From the NCBI RefSeq assembly GCF_020554865.1, contig NZ_JAJCIC010000022.1:16818-80817 (forward strand): 64,000 bases of DNA, written 5' to 3'. Origin of the DNA: Lacrimispora sp. 210928-DFI.3.58. Lineage in GTDB: Bacteria > Bacillota > Clostridia > Lachnospirales > Lachnospiraceae. Shown piece after piece: positions 8,307 through 16,889 of this stretch. Numbering within the stretch: the stretch's first letter is position 1; every line of letters begins with the position of its first letter. Below the pieces are notes generated by a model that was not told where the DNA came from, ran no database searches, and worked only from the letters and a program-made list of their open reading frames with translations. Both the position numbers and the translations under genes were made by a program.

Positions 8307-9638
8307 TCATCCCTGATCCATACAGGGGTTCAAAAGAAGGGAGGCCTCGAAAATGCCATTCCCGTATTTGTACCGCAGGACACCGTGATACCGTTCTGCC
8401 AGATAACGTACGGAGGCAGTGCCTGTTCCGGTGTGCTCCCTTTTGGAGGAGAGAAAATGCCCATCCTGTTCACGGATCTCATGGGTGTAGGAGTTTGAGA
8501 TGGATAGGGTGATCATGGACTCTCCGGACAGGCAGATATTGGCGGTGATAAATGGCTGCTGTTCGGATTCCTGACGCAGGCAGGACTCCAGGGCATTGGA
8601 AAGGAGGTTTCCCAGGATAGTGCAGAAGTCAATTTCCGGCAGGGGAAGGTCCTTTGGAAGGGTAATGTTGGTGGTCACACGGATGAGATGCTTTTGGGCC
8701 TCCTCCAGATAGTAATTAAGAAGAGCGTTGGCAGAGAGGTTGGAGCAGTATTGGACATTGGAGACAGGATGGCTGTTTCCAAGATAGGAATCAATATAGT
8801 TTAAGGCAGCGTCAAGGCTGCCGTGCTCCAGAAGACCTTTTACTGTGACAAAGTGATGGCGGAAATTGTGGCGTGATTCCATCATCTGCTCCAGGGTCTG
8901 CTCAAGCTGTTCCATTTGTGCGGTCTGTACATCTGTCAGAAGCTTCGAGGTCTTATATTGTTCACGGATGGCATAGCTTTGGGAGAGCTTTGAAAGAGTA
9001 TGGAAGGTAACATAGTGGATGATACAGACGCAGGCCAGCCAGCACACGGAAACCAGCGCAAGGCCAGGCGGATAGGCGGGCAGCCGGGCAGGAAAAATGT
9101 TAACAGGCGTAAAGCGGAACATGATAAAAAAGATAACCGGAATGGCGATGAACAGCCTCCATTCTGCCAGGGAAAGCACATAGGCAGCAGTCCTGTCAGG
9201 AGGCAGAGAAGCCAGATGACAGGCACATAGGCAGACGAGGATCAGGAAAAAAAGTCCGAGGATAAGATGCAGCCCATTTGCATTTGCCAGGGCGGTAACG
9301 GACTGGAAACAGAAAATGGCGGCATCGGTAACATTTTTAAAGACAAAAAGAGTGTAGATGATCGCCAACACATTTGTTTTTGTCAGGAAAAGACAGAGTA
9401 GGACAGAAAAGAGCATAAAAACACAATCAATAGAAAAAGACCGGTAGAAGGCGCCGGAAGCAGCATCTGCCAGAAGCAGCTGCAAAAAGGACACAAAAAA
9501 CAGGTATCCCATAAGAATACCTGTAAGTTTGCATGGAGAAAAGCGGCAGTCTTTTCGGAAAATCACAAAAAACGGCAGAATCATAGCTGCTGTCTCAGCC
9601 AGGATCATGGATAGATACCGGATGTTTGTGAAAGTCAT
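8307..9638 (-). CDS. GHKL-type sensor histidine kinase (AgrC-like)
   Basis: The N-terminal half has about six hydrophobic membrane segments. The cytoplasmic part follows a coiled segment (QLEQTLEQMMESRHNFRHHF). The phospho-accepting histidine lies in NFRHHFVTVKG, followed by a DHp-like helix, an N-box FCTILGNLLSNALE and a G-box HTGTGTASVRYLAERY, which are GHKL ATPase features. At 443 residues it fits AgrC-type kinases, which usually sense peptide pheromones or cell-wall signals. No AgrB/AgrD homologue is nearby. Its start overlaps the upstream response regulator by 4 bp. The signal is unknown. Confidence 0.85.
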   Translation of the reverse strand: MTFTNIRYLSMILAETAAMILPFFVIFRKDCRFSPCKLTGILMGYLFFVSFLQLLLADAASGAFYRSFSIDCVFMLFSVLLCLFLTKTNVLAIIYTLFVFKNVTDAAIFCFQSVTALANANGLHLILGLFFLILVCLCACHLASLPPDRTAAYVLSLAEWRLFIAIPVIFFIMFRFTPVNIFPARLPAYPPGLALVSVCWLACVCIIHYVTFHTLSKLSQSYAIREQYKTSKLLTDVQTAQMEQLEQTLEQMMESRHNFRHHFVTVKGLLEHGSLDAALNYIDSYLGNSHPVSNVQYCSNLSANALLNYYLEEAQKHLIRVTTNITLPKDLPLPEIDFCTILGNLLSNALESCLRQESEQQPFITANICLSGESMITLSISNSYTHEIREQDGHFLSSKREHTGTGTASVRYLAERYHGVLRYKYGNGIFEASLLLNPCMDQG

Positions 9639-10369
9639 CCATTGCCTCCGTTCAATTTGTGGAACTGGTAATCTGCAAATTGCTGCTGGATCTGCGGGCG
9701 CAGGTTCCTTGCAATGGGCAGGTGTTCTCCTGAAGTTACGATGAACTCTGTTTTGAGCAGAGCAGTTACTTTATCCATATTAATAATGCAGTTGCGGTAG
9801 CAGCATAAGAATTGGGGAAGGTGCAGCAGCAGTGGTGAAAATGCATCAAATTTCATATAAGTGCGAACCACACGTCCTGGAAGGTGGATCTGTATATAGT
9901 GATTAAAATAATCCGTATACAGGATATCATCCACCATGATCTTTACCATGATGCGGCTTTCCTTTACCTCAATATAGTGCCTGGGCTGTTTTTTCTTAGA
10001 AGAACGGTAATAATCCATGGTACGGCGCAGGCTGCCATAGGAAATCGGTTTTACAAGATAATCAAGTGCTCTGACCTCATATCCCTTTAATGCAAAATCA
10101 GGACTGACAGTGGTAAAGATAATGGAGCACTGTTCATCCTCCCTGCGTATCCTGTCAGCAAGCTGAAGCCCCAAAGCTTCACCGTTATTCAGAAAGATAT
10201 CAATAAATATTAAATCAAAAGCGCCGGATTTCCAGGTATGCAGAAAATCCGACGCAGTGTGGAAAAGGGTTGTCTGCTGACATAAATGTACACCAGAACA
10301 ATATGTAGTTATAAATTCGGACAGACGCAGTGCATCGTCCTTTGAATCTTCAATAATCGCTATCTTCAA
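9635..10369 (-). CDS. LytTR-family response regulator
   Basis: An N-terminal receiver domain (IAIIEDSKDDALRL start; phospho-acceptor in DLIFIDIFLN near residue 57) is followed by a C-terminal LytTR DNA-binding domain (HYIEVKESRIMV ... LLHLPQFLCCYRNCIINMDKV), as in AgrA/VirR-type regulators. At 244 residues the length is normal. The likely start is TTG at 10369, with GAGG nine bases upstream. It is the promoter-proximal gene of the pair, driven by a - strand promoter at 10421-10449 (TTGCTT, 17 bp, TATACT). Confidence 0.85.
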   Translation of the reverse strand: MKIAIIEDSKDDALRLSEFITTYCSGVHLCQQTTLFHTASDFLHTWKSGAFDLIFIDIFLNNGEALGLQLADRIRREDEQCSIIFTTVSPDFALKGYEVRALDYLVKPISYGSLRRTMDYYRSSKKKQPRHYIEVKESRIMVKIMVDDILYTDYFNHYIQIHLPGRVVRTYMKFDAFSPLLLHLPQFLCCYRNCIINMDKVTALLKTEFIVTSGEHLPIARNLRPQIQQQFADYQFHKLNGGNG

Positions 10370-10420
10370 TTGGAAGCCTCGTAAATGTCAGGATCAGTTA
10401 GATTCCTTCTGTTTAAATCC

Positions 10421-10449
10421 AGTATAATATACAAATTTTTAAAAAGCAA
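10421..10449 (-). promoter_or_regulatory. Promoter of the LytTR/GHKL pair
   Basis: On the - strand, TTGCTT (10449-10444), a 17-bp spacer and TATACT (10426-10421). It is divergent from the spore-protein promoter immediately beyond it. Confidence 0.6.
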
Positions 10450-10457
10450 GAATAATT

Positions 10458-10488
10458 GGAATAAGTTGTAAAAAATGTGAGCATACTG
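10458..10488 (+). promoter_or_regulatory. Sigma-G-like forespore promoter
   Basis: GGAATA (10458-10463), 18-bp spacer, CATACTG (10482-10488). This is close to the forespore sigma-G pattern (TGAATA and CATACTA) and sits directly upstream of a spore-protein gene, which makes the reading credible. Confidence 0.6.
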
Positions 10489-10540
10489 GTTCTGTGCAGC
10501 TGCAGTCGTTATTCTGCAGCGTGAAAGGAGACCAGAATCA

Positions 10541-10765
10541 ATGGGAAAATCAAAGACAAAAAAGAGCGGGCCCTTTGATCCGAAGGATTTCAGCCCTGAA
10601 GAGCAGCTGAAATTTGAGATCGCCCAGGAATTAGGGCTGGACGGAAAAGTGATGGAGAATGGCTGGAGGAGCCTGACAGCAAAGGAAAGCGGAAAGATCG
10701 GCGGACTTATCACCAAAAGAAAGAGGGAGATGAAGGCAGAGGCATTGAAAGCAGAGGAAAGTTAA
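10541..10765 (+). CDS. Small acid-soluble spore protein, alpha/beta type
   Basis: A 74-residue basic protein with the SASP alpha/beta core: KFEIAQELGL (about 27-36), then GWRSLTAKESGKIGGLITKR (about 45-64). The Glu-Ile-Ala and Gly-Lys-Ile-Gly-Gly signatures match the SspA/SspB family, although the N-terminus (Lys-rich, PFDPKDFSPEEQ) and C-terminus differ from the Bacillus forms. The family coats DNA in the forespore and protects it from UV and heat. AAAGGAG precedes the ATG. The sigma-G-like promoter at 10458-10488 agrees. The gene marks the host as spore-forming. Confidence 0.85.
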   Translation: MGKSKTKKSGPFDPKDFSPEEQLKFEIAQELGLDGKVMENGWRSLTAKESGKIGGLITKRKREMKAEALKAEES

Positions 10766-10816
10766 GCTATACTTGAGGAAGAGAACATACTGTGCATACC
10801 GGTAAAGGAGATACAG

Positions 10817-11917
10817 ATGAAAATCGGGATGATCTGTTTTACAGCCCTCGGCGCAGAGCTTGTCCGCAGGCTGTTTTGCGAGTTTGTGGAGGCAGGGGAG
10901 GACTGTGAGGCCTATGTGCCGGAGCGTTTTCTCCTGCCCCAGTGGAGGGCAGAGGGCCTGAGGGAGCGGGACATGGAGTTAAAGCAGTGGTGCGGTCTCA
11001 TGTTTGACCAGGGCCGCGCTATGGTATTTGTGGGAGCTGTGGGAATTGCTGTCAGAGGGATCGCCCCCTGGGTCCGTGATAAGATGACAGATCCCCCGGT
11101 AGTGGCAGTGGACGAGGCAGGACAGTTTGCGGTTCCTCTTCTCTCCGGCCACGTGGGAGGGGCCAACAGGCTGGCTCTCAGGATAGGGGACATTTTGGGG
11201 GCAGTTCCTGTGATCACAACAGCTACGGATGTGAACGGCCTGTTTGCCGTGGATCTGTTTGCCGCCGGAAACGGCCTTGCCATCACAGACAGGGAGGAGG
11301 CAAAGGCGCTGTCTGCCAGTCTGCTGGAAGGAAAAAAAGCAGGATTTTTCAGCGATCTTCCCTGCAATGGGATACCGGAGGGCTGCACATCAGAGGCCTG
11401 CGCCCACAATATATGGGTGACCATAAGAAGCAGCACTGCGCCCCGTCCTGTACCGCTTATGGAAAAGTCCTGCCTGCGCCTGGTGCCGAAGGCGGTAGTC
11501 CTGGGGATCGGATGCAGGAGGGGAACAGACCAAGCAGCCTTAAAGGCACTCGTCGGGAAGATCCTGGAAGAAAATGGGATCGACATAAGGTCAGTAAAGG
11601 CCCTGGCTTCCATTGACGTAAAAAGGGATGAGGAGGCCATCCGTTCCCTGTTGGAGGAATATGGCTGGGAAGGACGGTTCTACTGTGCAGAAAAGCTTTC
11701 TGAAATTCAGGGAGAGTTTGCAGAATCAGAATTTGTGAGGAAGACCGTTGGCGTGGGAAATGTCTGCGAGCGCGCGGCCTGCATGGGAGGAGGAAGGCTG
11801 CTCATAAGAAAACAGGCAGCAGAGGGGATCACGGTGGCGGCGGCATTGGAGATCACAGGCGTAGTGGATATCGGCTGCGGCTGCCAGCCGGGCGCATGTA
11901 GGTTTACAGGGAAATAA
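10817..11917 (+). CDS. cbiG: Cobalt-precorrin-5A hydrolase CbiG
   Basis: Opens the delta-lactone ring of cobalt-precorrin-5A and releases the two-carbon fragment, in the anaerobic (cobalt-early) cobalamin route. The N-terminal region contains VGAVGIAVRGIAPWV and LLSGHVGGANRLA, typical of CbiG. The C-terminal CbiG domain starts near VVLGIGCRRGT (about residue 226). The 366-residue length is normal. AAAGGAG lies upstream of the ATG. It is the first recognisable gene of the cobalamin operon; no B12 riboswitch was found in the 51 bp before it. Confidence 0.93.
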   Translation: MKIGMICFTALGAELVRRLFCEFVEAGEDCEAYVPERFLLPQWRAEGLRERDMELKQWCGLMFDQGRAMVFVGAVGIAVRGIAPWVRDKMTDPPVVAVDEAGQFAVPLLSGHVGGANRLALRIGDILGAVPVITTATDVNGLFAVDLFAAGNGLAITDREEAKALSASLLEGKKAGFFSDLPCNGIPEGCTSEACAHNIWVTIRSSTAPRPVPLMEKSCLRLVPKAVVLGIGCRRGTDQAALKALVGKILEENGIDIRSVKALASIDVKRDEEAIRSLLEEYGWEGRFYCAEKLSEIQGEFAESEFVRKTVGVGNVCERAACMGGGRLLIRKQAAEGITVAAALEITGVVDIGCGCQPGACRFTGK

Positions 11918-11994
11918 GGATTGTGAAATCTGGTAGGACATGCTATACTTTAAAATTAGGTAGCTATTCAGAAAAACTGGCACAGGGAGATGGC

Positions 11995-13212
11995 ATGGAT
12001 ACATATGGTTCTACCAAACAGAAAAAATTAAGATGGGGTTATACCACAGGTACTTGTGCGGCAGCGGCTTCCCTGGCAGCTGCCGCTATGCTGTTGTCCG
12101 GAGAGAGGAGAGAACAGGTCTTCCTCCTGACTCCCAAAGGTATCAGGCTGCATCTGGACATAGAGGAGATCAGGCAGAAGAAGGAGATGGTCTCCTGCGC
12201 CGTGAGAAAGGATGGGGGAGATGATCCGGATGTGACAGACGGCCTGCTTGTGTATTCTACTGTGAAAGTGGGAGACGTCAGCAAAAATAAAGGGGATTTT
12301 TGCAGAGAAAGTGGGGATTTTGAGTATAAAACGGAAGCATTTTCTCTTATATTAAAGGGTGGAGTGGGAATCGGAAGGGTTACAAAGCCGGGACTCAGCT
12401 GCAAAGTGGGGGAAGCGGCCATTAATCCGGTTCCCAGAAGGATGATATTCGAGCAGGTGGCGGCCGTATGCAGGGAAAAGGGGTTTCAGGGGAAGCTTTC
12501 CATAGAAATTTCCGTTCCCGACGGGAGAGAGGCGGCAGAGCGCACCTTTAATCCAAAGCTTGGGATCGTGGGAGGAATATCCATCCTGGGCACAAGCGGT
12601 ATTGTGGAGCCCATGAGCGAGGCGGCTCTCATAGAGACCATACGCCTGGAGCTCAGGCAAAAGCATCTTTCAGGTATGGACAGGCTCATGGTGACGCCGG
12701 GAAATTACGGAGAGGCCTTTTTAAGCCGCCATCTGGGGCTGGATCTGGAGCAGGCAGTAAAATGCAGCAATTATATCGGTGCAGCTCTTGACATGGCAGC
12801 CCAGGAGGGAATAAAGGAGATCCTTCTCATCGGCCATGGTGGGAAGCTGATCAAGATAGCCGGGGGCATCATGAACACCCATTCCTCCGTGGCAGATGGC
12901 AGAATGGAGATCCTGGGGGCCCATGCGTCTGTCTGCGGTGCAGAGGGCCCTCTGGTGGAACAGGTGCTGGATGCCGTGACAGTGGATCAGGGCCTGGCTC
13001 TTTTAGAGACCGTGCCGGGGCTTCGGGAGAGGACAATGGACAGGATCATGGAGAGGATCGGCCGCAGCTTAAGGAGGCGGGCCGGGGACAGTCTGAAGGT
13101 GGAGGCCCTTGTATTTACAAACGAGCGCGGGGTATTGGGGCAGACTCCCGGAGCAGAGGAAATGATGAAAGGGTTCCGCCGCCGTTCAATCAGCGGATCT
13201 GAACAGGAATAG
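11995..13212 (+). CDS. cbiD: Cobalt-precorrin-5B C1-methyltransferase CbiD
   Basis: Adds the C1 methyl group to cobalt-precorrin-5B. The N-terminus KLRWGYTTGTCAAAAS is the CbiD signature; LLIGHGGKLIKIAGGIMNTH near residue 275 is the second conserved block. I chose ATG 11995 (preceded by CAGGGAG, 405 residues) rather than the in-frame GTG at 11923, which would add 24 atypical residues. It lies between cbiG and the methyltransferase fusion in the usual order. Confidence 0.93.
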   Translation: MDTYGSTKQKKLRWGYTTGTCAAAASLAAAAMLLSGERREQVFLLTPKGIRLHLDIEEIRQKKEMVSCAVRKDGGDDPDVTDGLLVYSTVKVGDVSKNKGDFCRESGDFEYKTEAFSLILKGGVGIGRVTKPGLSCKVGEAAINPVPRRMIFEQVAAVCREKGFQGKLSIEISVPDGREAAERTFNPKLGIVGGISILGTSGIVEPMSEAALIETIRLELRQKHLSGMDRLMVTPGNYGEAFLSRHLGLDLEQAVKCSNYIGAALDMAAQEGIKEILLIGHGGKLIKIAGGIMNTHSSVADGRMEILGAHASVCGAEGPLVEQVLDAVTVDQGLALLETVPGLRERTMDRIMERIGRSLRRRAGDSLKVEALVFTNERGVLGQTPGAEEMMKGFRRRSISGSEQE

Positions 13213-13263
13213 AAGAAAAAAGCAGCGGTGCTTCAAGGAACGGCTGCAAAGAAAGGAAAGACA

Positions 13264-14766
13264 ATGGTACACATAGTAGGCGCAGGCCCAGGGGCAGTGG
13301 ATCTGATCACTGTCAGGGGAAAAAAGCTTTTGGAACAGGCAGATGTGGTCATTTATGCAGGCTCCCTGGTAAATAAGGAGCTGCTCCAGTATACAAAAAA
13401 GGAGGCAGATCTTTTTGACAGCGCCTCCATGACGCTGGAGGAGGTCATGGAAGTGGTAGAAAGGGCGGAGGCAGAAGGAAAAGAGACTGTACGCCTCCAT
13501 ACGGGAGATCCCTGTGTATACGGCGCTATCCGGGAACAGATGGACCGGATGGCCGAAAAAGGGATCTCCTATGACATCTGTCCGGGGGTGAGCTCCTTCT
13601 GCGGCGCAGCGGCAGCCCTGGGAATGGAATATACCCTTCCGGGCATTTCCCAGAGCGTTGTCATCACAAGGATGGCGGGAAGGACGCCTGTGCCTGAAAG
13701 GGAGAGCATACGCAGCTTTGCGGCTCATGGGGCTTCCATGGTGGTATTCTTAAGCGCCGGAATGCTGGAAGGACTTAGCAGAGAGCTGAAGGCAGGGGGA
13801 TACAGGGAGGATACCCCGGCAGCCATTGTCTACAAGGCCACATGGCCGGAGGAGAAGGTGGTGCGCTGCACCGTAGGCACTCTGGCAGAGGCAGCGAGAG
13901 CAGAGGGAATATCCAAAACAGCCCTGATCGTGGTGGGGGATTCCGTTGCACAGACAGGATATGAGCGCTCAAAGCTCTACGATCCCGGTTTCACCACCGG
14001 CTGCAGGGAGAAGACAGAGACAAAGGAACCCGGCACACTCTATGTGATCGGCATGGGTCCGGGAAAGCCGGAGCAGATGACGGTGCAGGCTCAGGAGGCA
14101 TTGGCAAAAAGCCAGGTCATTGCAGGCTATACGGTGTATATAGAGCTGGTAAAGCCCTATTTCCCGGACAAGGAGTACATCACTACTGCCATGACGCGGG
14201 AGGAGGAGCGCTGCCGTCTGGCTCTTAAGTGCTGTGCAGAGGGGAAGGAGACATCCATGATCTGCAGCGGCGATGCCGGAGTGTACGGCATGGCAGGGCT
14301 GATACTTGAGCTGGCTGTGGAATATCCGGAGGTTCCTGTAAGGATCATACCGGGGATCACAGCTGCCTGCGCAGGAGCAGCCATCCTGGGAGCACCGCTG
14401 ATGCATGATTTTGCCGTTGTCAGCTTAAGCGACAGGCTGACGCCCTTAGAGACCATATGGGAGCGCATTGAACACGCCGCTGCGGCTGACTTTGTCATAT
14501 GCATCTACAACCCTGCCAGCAAGGGAAGGCCGGACTATTTCCGCCAGGCCTGCGAGAGGATCTTAAAATACAGGGGCGAGGACACAGTCTGCGGCCTGGC
14601 CTCTAAGATCGGGCGGGACGGCGAGGAGTGCAGGGTGATGACGCTGGGGGAGATCCTTCATTTCCCGGCAGATATGTTCACCACAGTCTATATTGGAAAT
14701 TCGAAAACAAAGCAGATAGGAAACTGTATGGTAACACCCAGAGGCTACAGATATGAGAAGAGATAA
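13264..14766 (+). CDS. cbiF: CbiF-CbiH fusion (precorrin-4 C11- and precorrin-3B C17-methyltransferase)
   Basis: Two SAM-dependent tetrapyrrole methylase domains in one 500-residue chain. Residues 1-250 are CbiF/CobM (MVHIVGAGPGAVDLITVRG; VYAGSLVN-like segment IYAGSLVNKELL; GDPCVYGAIREQ). From about residue 258 (GTLYVIGMGPGKPEQMT) to the end is CbiH/CobJ (GYTVYIELVKPY; CSGDAGVYGMAG; YNPASKGRPDY). The two enzymes act close together in the pathway (C17 methylation with ring contraction, then C11 methylation), so a fusion would channel a labile intermediate. GAAAGGAAAG precedes the chosen ATG. The next gene overlaps by 14 bp. Confidence 0.9.
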   Translation: MVHIVGAGPGAVDLITVRGKKLLEQADVVIYAGSLVNKELLQYTKKEADLFDSASMTLEEVMEVVERAEAEGKETVRLHTGDPCVYGAIREQMDRMAEKGISYDICPGVSSFCGAAAALGMEYTLPGISQSVVITRMAGRTPVPERESIRSFAAHGASMVVFLSAGMLEGLSRELKAGGYREDTPAAIVYKATWPEEKVVRCTVGTLAEAARAEGISKTALIVVGDSVAQTGYERSKLYDPGFTTGCREKTETKEPGTLYVIGMGPGKPEQMTVQAQEALAKSQVIAGYTVYIELVKPYFPDKEYITTAMTREEERCRLALKCCAEGKETSMICSGDAGVYGMAGLILELAVEYPEVPVRIIPGITAACAGAAILGAPLMHDFAVVSLSDRLTPLETIWERIEHAAAADFVICIYNPASKGRPDYFRQACERILKYRGEDTVCGLASKIGRDGEECRVMTLGEILHFPADMFTTVYIGNSKTKQIGNCMVTPRGYRYEKR

Positions 14767-15607
14767 AAAGATCGCATTATTTGCAGGGACCACAGAGGGA
14801 CGGCTTTTGGCGGGCTGGCTCTATGAGATGGGCATAAGGGGCTTTGTATGGGCAGCTACCGAGTATGGAGGGGAGCTGCTGCTCCAGGAGCTGAAGGACA
14901 AGCATTGGAAGAAAAACAGAGGCGGAAGCGGTCAGGGGCCGGATTCGCTGCGGGATGGAACCCTGGGTTTTCAGGTGGGCTGGGGGCGCCTTGACAGGGA
15001 TGAGATGGAGAATATGCTGGCAGCCCAGAAGCCTTCCCTGGTGATCGATGCCACCCACCCGTACGCGGTTTTGGTGAGCGCCAACATCCGTGAGGCCTGC
15101 AGGGCCCAGGGCATTGAGATGATACGCTGCCTTCGGGAGGCCTCAAAGGTGGAGAAGGACGGGGAAGGGCCGGAGATGATGTATTTCTCCCACATGGAGG
15201 AGGCGGTATCCTGGCTGTCCACTGTCCGCGGGAATGTTCTGGTGACAACAGGCAGCAAGGAGCTTCACAGCTTTACAGGGCTTCGGGATTACAGGAGGCG
15301 GATCTATGCAAGGGTGCTGCCTGTGGAGGACTCTATCCGCCTATGCCGTGAATTGGGGCTGGAGGGACAGCATATCATAGGGATGCAGGGACCGTTTTCC
15401 ACGGAAATGAACCTGGCGCTGCTGAAGGAATATAACTGCCGCTATCTTGTGACAAAGGATGGAGGAAATGCAGGCGGCTTTGGGGAAAAGCTCCAGGCTG
15501 CCGCTCTGGCAGGCGCCACAGCCGTGGTGATCCTGCGCCCTGAGGACAGGGGCATTTCTCTGGAGGAAGTGAAAAATAAGGTAAAGGAGTGGATGGGCTG
15601 TGAATAA
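14753..15607 (+). CDS. cbiJ: Cobalt-precorrin-6A reductase
   Basis: NAD(P)H-dependent reduction of cobalt-precorrin-6A to 6B. The N-terminus IALFAGTTEGRLLAGWL and the later VIDATHPYAVLVSANI and VTTGSKELHSF are CbiJ/CobK signatures, and MQGPFSTEMNLALLKEY is the C-terminal conserved block. The 284-residue length is normal apart from a Gly/Lys-rich insertion around residues 45-60. It overlaps both neighbours (14 bp and 8 bp), so it is translationally coupled inside the operon. Confidence 0.92.
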   Translation: MRRDKKIALFAGTTEGRLLAGWLYEMGIRGFVWAATEYGGELLLQELKDKHWKKNRGGSGQGPDSLRDGTLGFQVGWGRLDRDEMENMLAAQKPSLVIDATHPYAVLVSANIREACRAQGIEMIRCLREASKVEKDGEGPEMMYFSHMEEAVSWLSTVRGNVLVTTGSKELHSFTGLRDYRRRIYARVLPVEDSIRLCRELGLEGQHIIGMQGPFSTEMNLALLKEYNCRYLVTKDGGNAGGFGEKLQAAALAGATAVVILRPEDRGISLEEVKNKVKEWMGCE

Positions 15608-16889
15608 GATCATTTATCTCATCGGCATTGGCATGGGAGGAGAGGAGCAGCTGACAGGTCAGGCAATGGACTGTCTGGAGGCGGCTCAAGCTGTGATGGG
15701 CGCAGACAGGATGTTAGACAGCGTCAGAGGGTTTACCGATGGAAAGCCGGTGCTCTCTGCCTACCGTCCCAGTGATATGGTCCAGTGGCTTTCTTCCTTT
15801 TCGTGGGAGGAGGCAGCCCTGGTGCTCTCAGGGGATACCGGCTTTTACAGCGGTGCCGAGGCAGCCTCAAAGGCCTTTGAGCGGGAAGGCTGGGATGTGG
15901 AATATATCCCAGGGATCTCCAGCTTGTCCTATTTCTGCGCCAGGCTGGGAAGGAGCTGGCAGGATGTGCGGGCAGTCAGCAGCCACGGAAGGGAGCTGGA
16001 CGCAGTCGCCAACATCAGGAGGTACAGGACCTGCTTCCTCCTGCTGGGAGGGCCGGGCAGTGTGCCGGAGCTGTGCCGGGAGCTTGTGAGCAATGGGCTG
16101 GGAAATGTTTCCATCTGTGCTGGGGAGAACTTTTCCTATGATGATGAGCGCATCACCTGGGATCTGACTCCTGCGGAGATGATCATGGAGGATGAACATG
16201 ATCCCTTCGGAGGCCTTGCCTGTGTCCTTGTGGAGAATTCCCAGGCGGAGGAGGGAAATCTGTACCCGGCGGCCGGAATCCGCGACGAGGAATTTATCCG
16301 GGGCCAGGTCCCCATGACAAAGGAGACCGTGCGCAGGCTTTCCATAGAGCTGCTGCGCATAGGGGACAATGCTGTCTGCTATGACATCGGTGCAGGCACT
16401 GGCTCCGTTGCCGTGGAAATGGGCCTGGAGGTCAGGCGCAGGTGTAAGGGAGGACAGGTGTATGCCATTGAAAAGAAGCAGGATGCCCTGGAGCTCATAG
16501 AGGCCAACAGCAGGAAATTCCACGGAAGCTGGTCAGGCTTTCACATTGTGGAGGGAGAAGCCCCGGAGGCCCTGGAGGGGCTTAAGTCGCCTACTCATGC
16601 ATTTATCGGCGGAAGCGGGCGCAGGATGAAGGAGATCCTGGGCTGGCTGTTAAAGGCAAATCCGAAGGTGCGCATTGTGGCAAATGCCATCACCTTGGAG
16701 ACTGTGGCGGAGATCCTGGACTGCATGAAGGAATACGGCTTTCAGGACACACAGATGGTGCAGGTCTCGGCTGCGCCTGTGGAGCTGGTGGGAGGCTATC
16801 ATATGACAAAGGCTCAGAATCCGGTCTATGTGGCGGTGATGCAGTACCCTTCCGGTGAGGAGGAGGATATTGAATGGCAGGCTTTCTGA
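15600..16889 (+). CDS. cobL: CbiE-CbiT fusion (precorrin-6Y C5,15-methyltransferase, decarboxylating)
   Basis: Residues 1-205 are a CbiE methylase domain (YLIGIGMGGEEQLTGQA; SGDTGFYSGA). From about residue 235 there is a CbiT Rossmann methyltransferase with the SAM loop YDIGAGTGSVAVEMGL. Together they methylate C5 and C15 and remove the ring-C acetate carboxylate, as in CobL. It starts with GTG at 15600, overlapping cbiJ. The 429-residue length is typical for the fused form, and it overlaps cbiA by 16 bp. Confidence 0.93.
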   Translation: MNKIIYLIGIGMGGEEQLTGQAMDCLEAAQAVMGADRMLDSVRGFTDGKPVLSAYRPSDMVQWLSSFSWEEAALVLSGDTGFYSGAEAASKAFEREGWDVEYIPGISSLSYFCARLGRSWQDVRAVSSHGRELDAVANIRRYRTCFLLLGGPGSVPELCRELVSNGLGNVSICAGENFSYDDERITWDLTPAEMIMEDEHDPFGGLACVLVENSQAEEGNLYPAAGIRDEEFIRGQVPMTKETVRRLSIELLRIGDNAVCYDIGAGTGSVAVEMGLEVRRRCKGGQVYAIEKKQDALELIEANSRKFHGSWSGFHIVEGEAPEALEGLKSPTHAFIGGSGRRMKEILGWLLKANPKVRIVANAITLETVAEILDCMKEYGFQDTQMVQVSAAPVELVGGYHMTKAQNPVYVAVMQYPSGEEEDIEWQAF

